Assembly: GCA_029255685.2 (NCBI GenBank)
Contig: CM055315.2
Span: 72,383,681 to 72,447,680 of the forward strand
Direction: 5' to 3'
Origin: Silene conica
Lineage: Eukaryota; Streptophyta; Magnoliopsida; Caryophyllales; Caryophyllaceae
Length of the DNA: 64,000 bases
Positions within the stretch are counted from its first letter, which is position 1, and each line of letters starts with the position of its first letter. Made by a program: the position numbers and the translations under genes. Below, piece after piece: positions 1-10,305 of this stretch. The notes beneath the pieces were generated by a model. That model was not told the DNA's origin. It saw only the letters and a program-made list of their open reading frames with translations, and did not search any database.

Positions 1-920
1 GACTAAACAGTTAGTCAGACGTATTGACTATTAAATTAGTCAATAAGATGTTGAGATTATTATTTAATACGGATTAAATAATTTTAGCTAATACGGATTG
101 CATGATTAATTCGTAAAATTAAATATAAACGGTTATATTTAATTAAATATTGTCTTCGCGTATTAATATAAACAGTTATATTAATTTGGGTAATTATACA
201 ATATCGTAATTTTATCAGACCATTATTAATACATCGACTGCATTAATATCTGATAACATGCATACGATTTATAAACAAAACCCGCGAATAAAGTTTAGCT
301 AAATGGGTCGAATCACAAATTAGAATAAGGTAAGAGTGGAAAGCCCACTCCTACCCTATTGGAAATTTCGGCCAAAAGAGCTACATAAGGAGGAGGACTC
401 TCCTTATGTCAGGGACTCTTGTTTTCACTATTTAAACAAATCTCAAAGAAAAATTAGGGTTTTGAGAGCTTTCTTCTCCCAAAACCTCAGATCTCACATC
501 TAAAACCTAAATAGCTCTCCCAATATTGCAAGGCAGTTGGAGAGGATTTCTAGCACACGCGGCCACGTCTCATTCTAAGTCTTGGGTGCAAGTTATAGGA
601 GGGAATTTGTGTTAATTCCTGTTCTTAGGCCTTTCGCACAAGGACCAAAGGTTGATTTCTTTTTCATGCTTTTTATTAACTTATGACTATAATCACAATT
701 GTATGTTTCATTATAATCCTGCAAGTTTGGGGCGAATACATGCTATATTCCCCACAGCGAGATAAATTGATCAATCGGTATGAAATAGGCCAAGCTTTAG
801 CACCTGCAAAATAAGCACTAAAATTACAAGAAACGGTGAGAAATATATTAAGGAACAAGTGTTCCCTAAGACCAAATAAGATAAGATCCAACAACTAAAC
901 AACAAACAAAACCGTGCTAG
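1..920. repeat. Old LTR-retrotransposon debris (LTR/leader-like)
   Basis: No credible gene. The stretch reads like part of an LTR and its leader. A TATA-like CTATTTAAAC sits near 429 and is followed by a pyrimidine-rich 'agggttttgagagc' type leader, then ordinary AT-rich sequence. No matching second LTR is present, so boundaries and family (Copia or Gypsy) are unresolved. The short open frames here are chance. Confidence 0.35.
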
Positions 921-1761
921 CCGGCAACGGCGCCAAAATTTGATAGGATGTCGCACATCTATGCAAAAATACCCTAATGTCACAACAAATTAATGTAGTA
1001 TATCGGGGTCGAATTCCACAGAGAGCTCGATAGTTGTCAAATAATTGTTATGGGGTGAATTTTATCTAGGTAGAGGTGATTGGTTGTGGGTTGATTTATG
1101 TTCTATAAATTAAATATAAAAACAATAATAAATAAAAGATGTCTGGTAAAGCGGGTCACACTGCAAATTATATAAATGAAATATATTAAACTCGGATTAA
1201 ATAATGTTAACTAAATTGTTTAGATTAGTAGATATCCGGTTTTCAATTTTAGCATCCCAATCATAGAACAGTTCATAACGATCTTTCGATATGGCTAGGC
1301 CATCTACTTGAACATACGTAGTCTAATTCATTTTCGTGCCTTTCGACTTATAAAAACAAATTAAAAAATTTAATCTAAAATTATGGCAACTAACCAAAGA
1401 TTAATAATTAAAGTGCAAGTATGATTTAGAAACTATTATTGATGCTACAAAATCCTAATTTATCATGTTACAAATATTGTTTATGCATGGTTCCCTTTAT
1501 TCCCTTGACAAGATTAAACTACTCTAACATAACGAAATGGTGAACTTGTTTTTGCAAGGTTTTCCATGAAAGGATCAAGCTATATGATGTTTGAAATGTA
1601 GGGTACCTAGCTCTAATACGAATGGGTAATAAGAACGAAGAATATTTGATAGGAAGTAATATGTGTGTTATTTCTTAACATAATACTGTATATGATTACA
1701 ATTGCTCGAATATGCTTTAGGTAGTAAAATATGAGATTGATTACTGTTGAGCCATAATAAG
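921..1761 (-). repeat. Gypsy (Athila-like) PBS and adjoining LTR piece
   Basis: On the minus strand 921-938 reads TTTTGGCGCCGTTGCCGG, the primer-binding site typical of Athila-type Ty3/gypsy elements. The sequence to its right (from about 939) would then be the 5' LTR in minus orientation. There is no open gag or pol. The right part was later interrupted by the Cassandra element at 1762. Assignment rests on the PBS motif alone. Confidence 0.35.
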
Positions 1762-2106
1762 TGTAACACCCCGGCCCAGACTTAGGACCGGAAATGTTAG
1801 CCACGGTAGCTCGCTAGGCTATGTACTGGCCCCACAGACCAACACGAGTCCTTTCCAGAGCATTTTGTCCTCACTCATGCGCATCCCGGGAACCTTCCCA
1901 GGAGGTCACCCATCCTAAGACTACTCCCAGTCAAGCACGCTTAACTTTGGAGTTCTTTCGCATGGATAACCAGAAAAGAAAGTGCACTTTGTTGATATGA
2001 GTAGTACTTTCAATCCCTTTAAGCACTAGTCATATAAGCCTATCAAAGGACCTCTTCAAGGGGTTACCCCACCCGAATATCCTATTCGGTTCAATGGAGT
2101 ATTACA
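1762..2106 (-). repeat. Cassandra 3' LTR
   Basis: 345-bp copy matching 2260-2604, including the 5S-like segment. The purine-rich tract on the minus strand at 2107-2115 adjoins it, so this is the 3' LTR. Confidence 0.88.
1886..1968 (-). other. 5S rRNA-like domain in Cassandra 3' LTR
   Basis: On the minus strand this matches the 5' and middle part of plant 5S rRNA: the AACTCC.AAGTTAAGCGTGCTTG segment and GGATGGGTGACCTCCTGGGAA. The latter covers the RNA polymerase III internal promoter. It is not a 5S gene: the 3' part and the flanks belong to the LTR. Confidence 0.85.
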
Positions 2107-2245
2107 CACCCCCACTTGAAGAACGCAACGTCCTCGTTGTGCCTGGCAGCATCTGACCGCAGCCGAGCCAAACCAGGAATCCTCCCCCGCTTGGTTGGTA
2201 ACCCGGGTACTCCAGACCACAGGCTCACCAGACGGTCGCAGTGTT

Positions 2246-2257
2246 GCTCTGATACCA
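2246..2257 (-). promoter_or_regulatory. Primer-binding site (tRNA-iMet)
   Basis: The minus strand reads TGGTATCAGAGC, complementary to the 3' end of plant initiator tRNA-Met. It lies two bases from the Cassandra 5' LTR, where first-strand synthesis is primed. Confidence 0.9.
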
Positions 2258-2259
2258 TT

Positions 2260-2604
2260 TATAACACTCCGGCCCACACCTAGGATGGGAAATGTTAGCC
2301 ACGGTAGCTCGCCAGGCTATGTACTGGCCCCACAGACCAACACGAGTCCTTTCCAGCGCATTTTGTCCTCACTCATGCGCATCCCGGGAACCTTCCCAGG
2401 AGGTCACTCATCCTATGACTAATCTCAGTCAAGCACGCTTAACTTTGGAGTTCTTTCGCATGGATAAGCAGAAATGAAAATGCACTTTGTTGATATGCGT
2501 AGTACTTTCAATCTCTTTAAGCACTAGTCATATAAGCCTATCAAAGGACCTCTTCAAGGGGTTACCCCACCCGAATATCCTATTCGGTTCAATAGAGTAT
2601 TACA
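2260..2604 (-). repeat. Cassandra 5' LTR
   Basis: 345-bp copy lying next to the primer-binding site, so it is the 5' LTR in minus orientation. Its outermost bases differ slightly from the other copy (TATAA instead of TGTAA at the interior edge). Confidence 0.88.
2384..2466 (-). other. 5S rRNA-like domain in Cassandra 5' LTR
   Basis: Second copy of the 5S-like domain. It is slightly more mutated than the other, for example GAGTGACC in place of GGGTGACC, within the internal promoter region. Confidence 0.83.
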
Positions 2605-2654
2605 ATTAGCCTGATCATATTTCTATCTAGTCCGACTACTCATTGCAAGCCTAG

Positions 2655-3179
2655 TGTTTTGGTAAAATTTCTACCGGGTCAATGTTTATGTGATGCGGGT
2701 CAAAGTGTCAACCAATATTAAAATCCTACGTATAAACGAATATAAGAACAGAAGAAATAAAGAATGACGCAAGAAGGTTTTGGTGACGCGGAAAAACCCA
2801 ATGAGGGAAACAACCGCGGGGGGAACGGAATCCCACCAATATTTTTACTATGATCGAGTGATTTCACTGCTTTGTATGAGTACAAGTGTTTGCGTAAGTA
2901 TTCAAGTTACAACGTATGAACTGGGATAATAAAATGCCCTAGCTTCCTTTTTATAGCTGCGAATTACTTCGTTCAACTGACTTATTCTGCTGCTGGAATG
3001 TGGGAGGGAATATAGGGGAATATCTCTTTAGGGTTTTGACCCATTCTCTTATTCCAACAGCTCTTTTCTGCTTTGATTCGTGCCTGGCCTGGTTCTGGGC
3101 GGCTTCTGATCTGCTTCTGTGGTGGGTTGCTTTTTATCTTTTGGGCCCAGTAGCGAGATGTGGATTTTTGGGCTAAACA
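2655..3179 (-). repeat. Tat element 3' LTR
   Basis: 525 bp, about 99 percent identical to 12375-12899 by eye. The polypurine tract adjoins it at 3180. Its outer flank is CCTAG. Confidence 0.93.
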
Positions 3180-3190
3180 ATTTCCCCCAA
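3180..3190 (-). promoter_or_regulatory. Polypurine tract
   Basis: The minus strand reads AATTTGGGGGAAAT directly against the 3' LTR. This is the expected primer position for second-strand synthesis. Confidence 0.75.
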
Positions 3191-3428
3191 ATTTCAGCCT
3201 TATTTTGGCTTTAATTGGGCTGGAATTTTTCTGTTCCCAAACTTGTTTCTGGAATTTACACGGGTAGTTGAGGTTTTGCTGACGATGCTCACGTGGGCTA
3301 CCCACTAGGCTACTTTTTCAACCGCCTATTGATGGTATGTCCCCTCAACTGTTTCAACTTCCCACTTGCATTTAATTTCAACTTTTGAATTCAAATTTTA
3401 CTCTTTTCTTTTAACCGTCCCTTTCTCC

Positions 3429-3435
3429 TATAAAT
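3429..3435 (+). promoter_or_regulatory. TATA box candidate for the antisense gene
   Basis: TATAAAT on the plus strand, 135 bp upstream of the ATG at 3564, inside the retrotransposon and pointing opposite to gag-pol. It would give the antisense gene its own promoter. Inferred from position and motif only. Confidence 0.45.
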
Positions 3436-3563
3436 TGCCTTTCATCCGATTTTTTCACTTTTACCATCTCCAAAATTTACTTCCTTTTACTTGCTTTCTT
3501 GCTCTTTCTTGCTTTTTCTTGCTTTTCTTCTCACAGTAAAAACTTTTTACCGCTTCTTTCGTC

Positions 3564-5676
3564 ATGTCTGCTCCTGGATCCTCTTCCGCTACTCCTTCCT
3601 CTAATCCTGCTCCTGCTGGGTCTTCTGGATCCAGCTCTGCTTCGGGGGACTACTCTGGTCCCTTCCCGTCGCAGAAGCTGCTTGCGGCTAAGCATTTATG
3701 CGATTCCTCTTTCAACGAGTCTCATGCCTCTTTTATCAAGCTCCGATTTGGGTTTCCGGAGGGGGTGGTCTATCACTTTCCTCTTGCCGGCGAGAAGGCT
3801 GATTTTGAGAGGGAAGGATGGACTTGTTTCTATGAATACCCTTTCCGTCTGGGTCTCAGATTTCCTTTTCCTAACTTGATTGTTGATTTTCTGAAGTTAA
3901 CCAAACTAGCTATATATGTGCCAGATTGCTCCGCATGCATGGAGAATCTTACTCAGTATTTGTGCTCTGAACCGTGAACGGGGGTTGAACATTGGTTTGG
4001 CTGACTTGGGGCAGTGGTTCACCCCTCGTTCTCTGGGTCATTCTCAGTGTACCATTCGCAGCCATGACAATATGTCTTCTGCCATTATCTTTTCCACTAC
4101 CCCAGATGATAGTAAGTGGTTTACCCGCTTTATTTTTGTCAAGATTGACACATTGCCTTCCTCTCCGGACTATATTTTTTCTGCGTGGCAGCCTGTGGAA
4201 GGTACTGGCTTTGCTCTGGTGTTTGATTTTCTTTGCTTTATTGTTTTTGTCTGTTTCTGATGGCTTGTTAGTTTCCGCAGGGCGTAGCTTGGCTAAGCTT
4301 CCTGACTCCGCTGATCCCCCTACTTCCAAGGCCAAACTCCTGGACCTTCCTGCCGAGGAGAGGACGTTCTCCAAGCTGGTCCGGGATGCTGCTGTTCTGG
4401 TGGTGAAGAAGGAGGGTACGGTATTTTTGATGTTCTTTGTTTTCTTTGGGTGGGTCTGTGTTTATTCTGCTCTGATTTCTGCTGTCACCTTTTCAGGCAA
4501 GCCCAGAGTAGACGTGAGCAGGGTGATGCAGCTACGCAGAAAAAGGTTGGCTTCTGGGGACGCGGGGTCCTCAAAGAAGACGAAAATGGACGTTGTGGAG
4601 GGGAGCTCTGCTGGAGCCGGGTCCAAGGCTGCGCCTATTGAAGTTGACACCGTTGATCTGGTCCAGGAACCCGTTCCTGAGGCTCCCTATGTTGATCCTT
4701 CTCCTCTCAAGATTCCTCCCTCCATTCCTACTCCTGGTTACAAGCCAGTTTTGGAGCAGCTGCCTCTGCCACCTTCTGGATAAGGTTTATCTTCTTCTTC
4801 TTCTTTGCGCCTGGAGCTCCCAGCGGATTTTGGTGGGTCCAGGACCCATCTCTGGCCTACCTTGGACTCACTACTTTTCCCCGCCTCTGCCTCTATTATG
4901 GAAACTCGTCCTTTCAAGGACTTGATCAGGCGTACTGCGGAGGTTTCCTTTGAGGTAACCCTCCTTTTTCTTTTCCTTTTTTCTTTTTTTTTTCTTTCTT
5001 CTGTTTTCCCTGACCTGGTCTGGACTTCCAGGTCCTAGAGCTGTCACTTTGTGCTAAACGACAGAGTGAGGCCTTGCTGGCTGAACTTCATTGTTCGAAG
5101 GCGGCTCAATCTGAGGCTCTGAGGAGGAGGCAGGAGGTGGAGAGGATGCAGGAGGCCCTGGCAAAGAAGGAGCGGGAGTTATCAGAGAAGTTAAGCTTGG
5201 AGGAGACCTTGAGGGAAAGTCTGCGGCAGGCTGTTGAGCGTTCTCGCCAGGATGTGGCTAAGGGCCAGGAGATGCTCAAAGCTCAGGAGGAGGCTTCTCA
5301 GAACCAGCTAGCCACGGCTCACTCTAAGCTGGAGAGGGCCTTGACTTCAGAGGCGGACCTGGTGCTGAAGGTGGAGGCTCTGGAGCAGAAGAAGGCTGGT
5401 CTGCAGAGGGCGTTAATTGAAGTTGTTGCTTATACTGCTGCTGAGACCCGGGTGAAGTGTGTTCGGGAGTTCCAGGAGGGTAGCCATACTACCTGGGACT
5501 TAGCAGCTTTGGAGAAGGCCTTTGCTTCTGACTTTCCCGATGGTTTAAACATGGACCTGATCTCTGACGATGATGAGGAAGAGGATGGGGTGGGGTCCCA
5601 AGATGTTGGAGAGGAGGTGACCTCTGACCCCACCGATGCTGATGTAGCTGCTGCTGGGCCTACTCCTGATGAGTAG
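3564..5676 (+). pseudogene. Antisense Tat accessory gene (PF04195-like, putative gypsy-type transposon protein), four exons, damaged
   Basis: Extra gene between integrase and the 3' LTR, on the strand opposite to gag-pol. Exons inferred from GT..AG sites and frame: 3564-4201, 4281-4415, 4497-4954 and 5032-5676. Introns of 79, 81 and 77 bp join in frame. Exon 1 has a Ser/Pro-rich start, then a segment like the PF04195 domain (FGFPEGVVYHFP..EGWTCFYEYPF..HAWRILLS). Exon 3 has a basic KKTK patch and a Pro-rich tail. Exon 4 is about 120 residues of Glu/Leu-rich coiled coil followed by an acidic C-terminus (DDDEEEDG). A 1-base frameshift near 3915-3935 and an in-frame TAA at 4781-4783 break it. Antisense extra ORFs are known in the Tat lineage (Grande is one example); their function is unknown. 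Confidence 0.72.
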
Positions 5677-6333
5677 GTTTTGTTAAAAAAATTATCTGCT
5701 GGGCCCTAGTATGGGCGTTAATATTTTGTTTTGAACTCTGGATGCCCCTGCGTGGGCTTAACTGTTGTAATTTTTTTTTTTGCTGCTGGTCCGGGTGGAC
5801 CAGTAAAAACAATGCTGCTTTGGGGCTGCCTTGGGCAGCCTTTCTTTTAATCGTATGACCCCCGTTGTATGGGGTTTTGCTCTATCTGTTGGTTTCTTGC
5901 CGTTTTTCTGGCGTTTTCTTTTGTACATGCATGTTTCGTTTGTGTTTTGGCCATCGCTGTTTTGGTGTGCTGGCCTGGTGTATTATATACCCATCCCTAT
6001 ACTGGGGTGCCAGGCTTGACTTAGGTTCTCCTGCGATCAGTGCAGATTTCCTCTTTAGGTCAGTCCACTAGGATAAGTAAATTCTGGTTCAGAAAGTAAG
6101 TAATGACATTTTTCCTTTTAAAAGACTTAAAAATTGAAAAATGCACCAAGGTTTGAAATTACAAGACCTAGATTACTAAACTTAGGTTAAAAATATAAAG
6201 GCAAGATATCATTCTAAACTTAGGTTTATAAAAAATATAAAGGTAAGACAAAATTTTAAGCTGAACCAGAGTAAACTTTATACAGAGTAGAACCTGAGTA
6301 TAAGGGAGCTGCTCTGGTCTGGTGGAGGCACCT
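5677..6333. other. Tat interior spacer between antisense gene and pol
   Basis: No gene. It holds the presumed 3' UTR of the antisense gene (pyrimidine-rich, T runs near 5770) and the short stretch downstream of the integrase stop. The two genes converge here, so their transcripts would overlap tail to tail. Confidence 0.6.
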
Positions 6334-9117
6334 TTAGATGATATACTTTTTTAAGTGAAGTATATTCCATAATCTGGGTAACATTTCCCCTTCCATTGTC
6401 ATTAGCCTGTAGGCCCCATTACCAACTATGCTCTCAACCTGGTATGGGCCCTCCCAGTTGTAAGCAAACTTTCCAGCTTGTCTGTTCTTGGTGTTCTGGA
6501 ACACCTTTCTCAGGACCAGATCTCCTACTTGCAGGGTTCTGATCCTGACATTTTTGTTGTAGCTCCGAGCCACCATCTGTTTGTATGAGGCCATTCTGAC
6601 GTATGCACTGGTCCTGAGTTCATCAACAGTGTCCAGGCTTCTTGTCATTTCTACTTGGTTCTGGTCCTCAGTTATGCTCCCGTATCTGTGGGTTGGGATT
6701 TTGACTTCCGAAGGAATTACTGCTTCTGCTCTGAAGACAAGGCTGAAGGGGGTCTGACCTGTTGCTACTTTCGGAGTAGTTCTGTCAGCCCACAGGACCA
6801 GAGGGAGCTCCTCTGCCCATTTCCCTCCCATTTCTTGTAATTTCTTTTTCATATTCTCAATAATGATCTTATTACTGGACTCAGCTTGTCCGTTGGACTG
6901 GGGATTTCTGGGGGTAGACTTCTGGAGTGATACGTTCCACCCAGCATAGAAAGCCTCAGTTTTCTTCCCAATGAATTGGGAACCATTATCACATATTATT
7001 TCCGAGGGTATGCCAAATCTAGTGAATATATTGCGCTTAATAAAAGATATGACCTGTGCTTCGGTGGTCTGGGTGAATGATTCTGCTTCAATCCACTTAG
7101 AAAAGTAATTTGTCATGGCCAGCATGTATAGCTTGTTTCCTGGTGCTCTGGGGAGAGGTCCCACAATGTCCATCCCCCACTTCATAAAAGGCCATGGGGA
7201 TATGATCGGGTGCAGGGGTTCTGCTGGTTGATGATTGACAGATGCGTGCCTTTGACAGGCGTCACATTTCCTTGCATACTCCTTTGCGTCCTTGCGCATT
7301 GTGGGCCAGAAATATCCCATTCTGAGGGCTCTATTGGACAGGCTTCTTCCCCCTGCATGATTTCCACAGTCTCCGCTGTGGAGGTCATGCAAGACTGTCT
7401 GCGCCTCAGTCTGGTCCAGGCATCGCAGATATGGCCCTACTAATGATTTCCGGAACAGGATTCCATCAATCAGTAGGAATCTGGAGGCCTTCATTCTGAA
7501 ACTGCGTGCTTCTTTCTTACTGCTGGGCTGGATATCATGCTGCAACCAGTCCAGGTATGGCTTTCGCCAGTCTTGTTCTGACTCCTGGTCTGGGTTGTTG
7601 CTGCAGATAGATAGCTCCTCCTGGTCCGAATCTGGTCCAGGAATGGCTGGTCTGAGGACATGGGTGATTGGAATACTGGCTACGTCGGCTGGTTTGAAGG
7701 TTGAGCCTAGAGTTGCCAGTGCATCTGCCTCTGCGTTCTGTTCTCTGGGTACTTGCTGGATGCAGAATTCCACGAATCTGCTGATTAACTCCTTTGCCAC
7801 ACACAAGTAGGCCACCATTGTGGGGTCTCTTGCTTCGTATGTTCCATTGACATGATTCACAATTAGTTGTGAATCACTATATACATTAACATGGTTGATT
7901 CTCATGTCCAGGGCTAGTTGCAGTCCCAGGACTAGGGCTTCATACTCAGCCACATTATTTGTGGTCTTGAACTCACATCGGACTGCTTGGGTGATTAGAT
8001 CCCCTTCTGGTGATCGGAGGATCAACCCAACTCCGGACCCTCTGGCGTTTGAAGCTCCATCTACTCGTAACTCCCAGGTGCCTGGTTTGGCACCCTGGTG
8101 TAGGTGCAGGATTTCCTGCTCTGCTTGGGTCTTGAGTGCCGGGCTGAAATCGGAGACAAAGTCTGCAAGGGCTTGTGACTTTATGGCTGTGCGTGGTTCA
8201 AACTGGAGATCATAGCCACTGAGGTGCACAGACCACTTAGCCATTCGCCCTGATAATTCTGGCTTTCTCATAACCATCTTGAGTGGGTGATTGGTAACCA
8301 CTGAGATGGTATGAGACTCGAAGTACGGACGCAGCTTATAGGATGCTGTGACCAATGCCAATACTAGTTTCTCCAGTGAGGTATACCTTGCTTCTGCTGG
8401 CAGTAATGACTTGCTGACGTAGTACACCAGGTGCTGAGCTCCTTCGTACTGTCGGACCAGAACTGCACTTACTGCTGCTTCGGTTACTGAGAGGTACAGG
8501 AGCAGGACCTCCCCCTGCTCTGGCTTGGGTAGCAGGGGTGGGCTGCTCAGGTACTGCTTTAGTTCCTGAAATGCCTTTTCGTGCTCTGGTGTCCAATCAA
8601 ACTTCTGGCTTTTTCTGAGAATGTCATAGAATAATTTGCACCGGTCTGAGGATCTGGATATAAACCTGCTCAGGGCTGTTACTCTTCCCGTCAGACGCTG
8701 CACATCTTTTGGCTTCTGGGGTGATTCTAGCTGCATAACTGCTTTGATCTGTTCTGTGCTGGCTTCTATCCCTCTCTGTGTTACCATATGCCCCAGGAAT
8801 TTCCCACTGGAAACTCCAAAGGTACACTTAGCTGGATTCAGCTTCATCTTATACTTTCGGAGGGTGTTGAATGTTTCCTCCAGGTGCTGGGTGTGGTCTG
8901 CTGATTGCTTGGATTTGACCACCATATCATCTATGTAGACTTCCATATTACGTCCTATCTGGTCTTTGAACATCATATTGACGAGCCGCTGGTACGTGGA
9001 ACCATCATTCTTAAGGCCGAAGGGCATTACGTTGTAGCAGTAGATGCCTCTTTCGGACCTGAATGCTGTCTTTTCCTGGTCTGTCGGATCCATTTTGATC
9101 TGGTTATATCCGCTCCA
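6334..9117 (-). pseudogene. pol: Tat pol: RT C-half, RNase H, archaic RNase H, integrase
   Basis: A 919-residue open frame (numbered from the internal Met at 9093) makes the enzymes that copy and insert the element. RT active site YIDD lies at 53-56. An RNase H follows at about 165-300, with LYLS where the first catalytic Asp is expected, so it is probably degenerate. A second, intact-looking RNase H has D345, E383 or E385, D407 and D457. The integrase has the HHCC finger (H572, H579, C610, C613) and DD35E triad D642, D702, E738. A C-terminal module (VGDLVLRKV, WEGPYQV) ends at KKYII. The frame is lost at about 9104-9117 in mid-RT, separating it from the RT start. KNDGSTYQ replaces the usual KNAGATYQ. 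Confidence 0.92.
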
Positions 9118-9700
9118 ATTCTAGGAAAGTCAACATTTCGTGGCCTGAAGTGGCGTCTACCATAGCATCTATGTGTGGTAACGGGAATGGGTCCTTGGGG
9201 CAGGCCTTATTCAGGTCTGTGAAATCCACGCAGACCCTCCACTTGCCATTCTTTTTTGGTACCACCACTACATTAGATAGCCACTCGGGGTACCTGACTT
9301 CCCTGATCTTTCCTGCCTCCAGAAGGTTATCCACCTCCTGGTTTATGATCTGATGTCTTTCTGCTGCGAATTTCCTGCGCCTCTGCTGCACTGGTCTGAA
9401 TCCTGGATCTATGCTGAGTTTGTGTGTTATGATTTCTGGGTCTATACCAATCATATCTTTGTGGGACCAGGCGAAGCAGTCCACATTCTTTCTGAGCAGC
9501 TGGAGGAGCTGCTGGCGTAGATCTCCAGAGCATTCTGAGCCTATGAACACGGTTCTTTCTGGGTGCTGCTCATCCAGGTGGACCTCATCGATTTCTGCCT
9601 GCTGGGCTCGATGTACTCCTCCTGGATACGCAGATGCTGTAATTGCTATGCTCTGGCGGCTGGTGGTCTGGTGGTCCTTTTGAGAGCTACTTTGTAACAA
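9104..9700 (-). pseudogene. pol: Tat pol: reverse transcriptase N-terminal half
   Basis: A 198-residue frame with the N-terminal RT motifs: FAWSHKDMIGIDPEI, then the block EVRYPEWLSNVVVVPKKNGK, WRVCVDFTDLNKACPKD and PLPHID. It ends in a frameshift within the region that should lead to the first catalytic Asp of RT (TFLELERI then stop). The remainder of RT continues in another frame from about 9117. Its upstream end overlaps the protease frame at 9646-9700, so a second frame change lies there. That one could be mutation or a natural pro-RT junction. Confidence 0.85.
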
Positions 9701-10305
9701 TCATTGGCCTCCTCCTGGTCTCCCCGTATCTCCTGAACTCCCCATGGTGTAGGAAATTTCAGGCACTGGTGATACGTTGACGGGATTGCTCGCATTTCGT
9801 GGATCCAGGGCCTGCCAAGAATAACATTGTAAGTAGATGGACCATCAATAACTAAGTACCTTACCTGTTTGTTTAGTCCTCCGGCGTAGGTAGGGATGGT
9901 GATTTCCCCCAGGGTATGCGCTGTTTCTCCGTTGAACCCGACCAGGGGTATAGCTTTCTTGGTCAGGTCCTTCTCGTCAAACCCCATGCTCTTTAGTGCA
10001 TCCAGCATCAGTAGGTTGACGGAGCTGCCTGTGTCTACCATGACTTTCCTGACTTCACAATTACCAATGTTCAATGTGATAATCAGGGCATCATGGTGCT
10101 GCTCTGGTACTGCCTGTGCGTCTGTCTCGTCAAAGGTCACTGCTGGGAGATCCTGCCTTGCTATTCTGCACGATGATTCTGGCTTGTCTCCCTTAGCTGC
10201 AGTTACACGCCTCTTGGCCGCTGAGTAGGTGAGCCCACACAGCTCTGATCCTCCAGTGATGACATTCACAATTCTGTTACAAGGAGGAGCTGGTGAAGGC
10301 TGCAC
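9646..10305 (-). CDS. Tat aspartic protease
   Basis: 220-residue segment in the same frame as gag. The retropepsin active site DTGSSVNLL is at 91-99, preceded by ALIITLNIGN, and the flap/C-terminal region YNVILGRPWIHEM follows. It cleaves the Gag-Pol polyprotein. A TAG at 10306-10308 separates it from gag in an otherwise continuous frame. That could be a readthrough site or, more simply, one of several TAG mutations. The first residue given is not a real start. Confidence 0.85.
   Translation of the reverse strand: MQPSPAPPCNRIVNVITGGSELCGLTYSAAKRRVTAAKGDKPESSCRIARQDLPAVTFDETDAQAVPEQHHDALIITLNIGNCEVRKVMVDTGSSVNLLMLDALKSMGFDEKDLTKKAIPLVGFNGETAHTLGEITIPTYAGGLNKQVRYLVIDGPSTYNVILGRPWIHEMRAIPSTYHQCLKFPTPWGVQEIRGDQEEANDCYKVALKRTTRPPAARA

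Larger units (their letters stand above)
1762..2604 (-). mobile_element. Cassandra TRIM retrotransposon, complete
   Basis: Two 345-bp direct repeats (1762-2106 and 2260-2604) flank a 153-bp interior with no coding capacity. The LTR termini are TGTAA/TTACA. The interior has a tRNA-iMet primer-binding site next to the right-hand LTR and a purine tract next to the left-hand LTR, which sets minus orientation. Both LTRs carry a 5S rRNA-like domain, the hallmark of the Cassandra family. The flanks are ATAAG and ATTAG, a 4-of-5 target duplication. I count about 18 LTR differences (about 5 percent), so it is an older insertion than its neighbours. It needs proteins in trans to move. Confidence 0.9.

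Noticed and set aside
1886..2466. Two 5S rRNA genes on the minus strand
   Set aside because: Only part of 5S is present and both copies lie inside 345-bp LTRs with a tRNA-iMet PBS between them, which is the Cassandra arrangement and not a 5S array.
3564..5676. A host gene interrupted by the retrotransposon
   Set aside because: It lies inside the Tat element between integrase and PPT, and antisense extra ORFs of this kind are known in the Tat lineage.
7595..9683. Several plus-strand frames of 67-110 residues opposite pol
   Set aside because: They are shadows of the minus-strand polyprotein with no domains.
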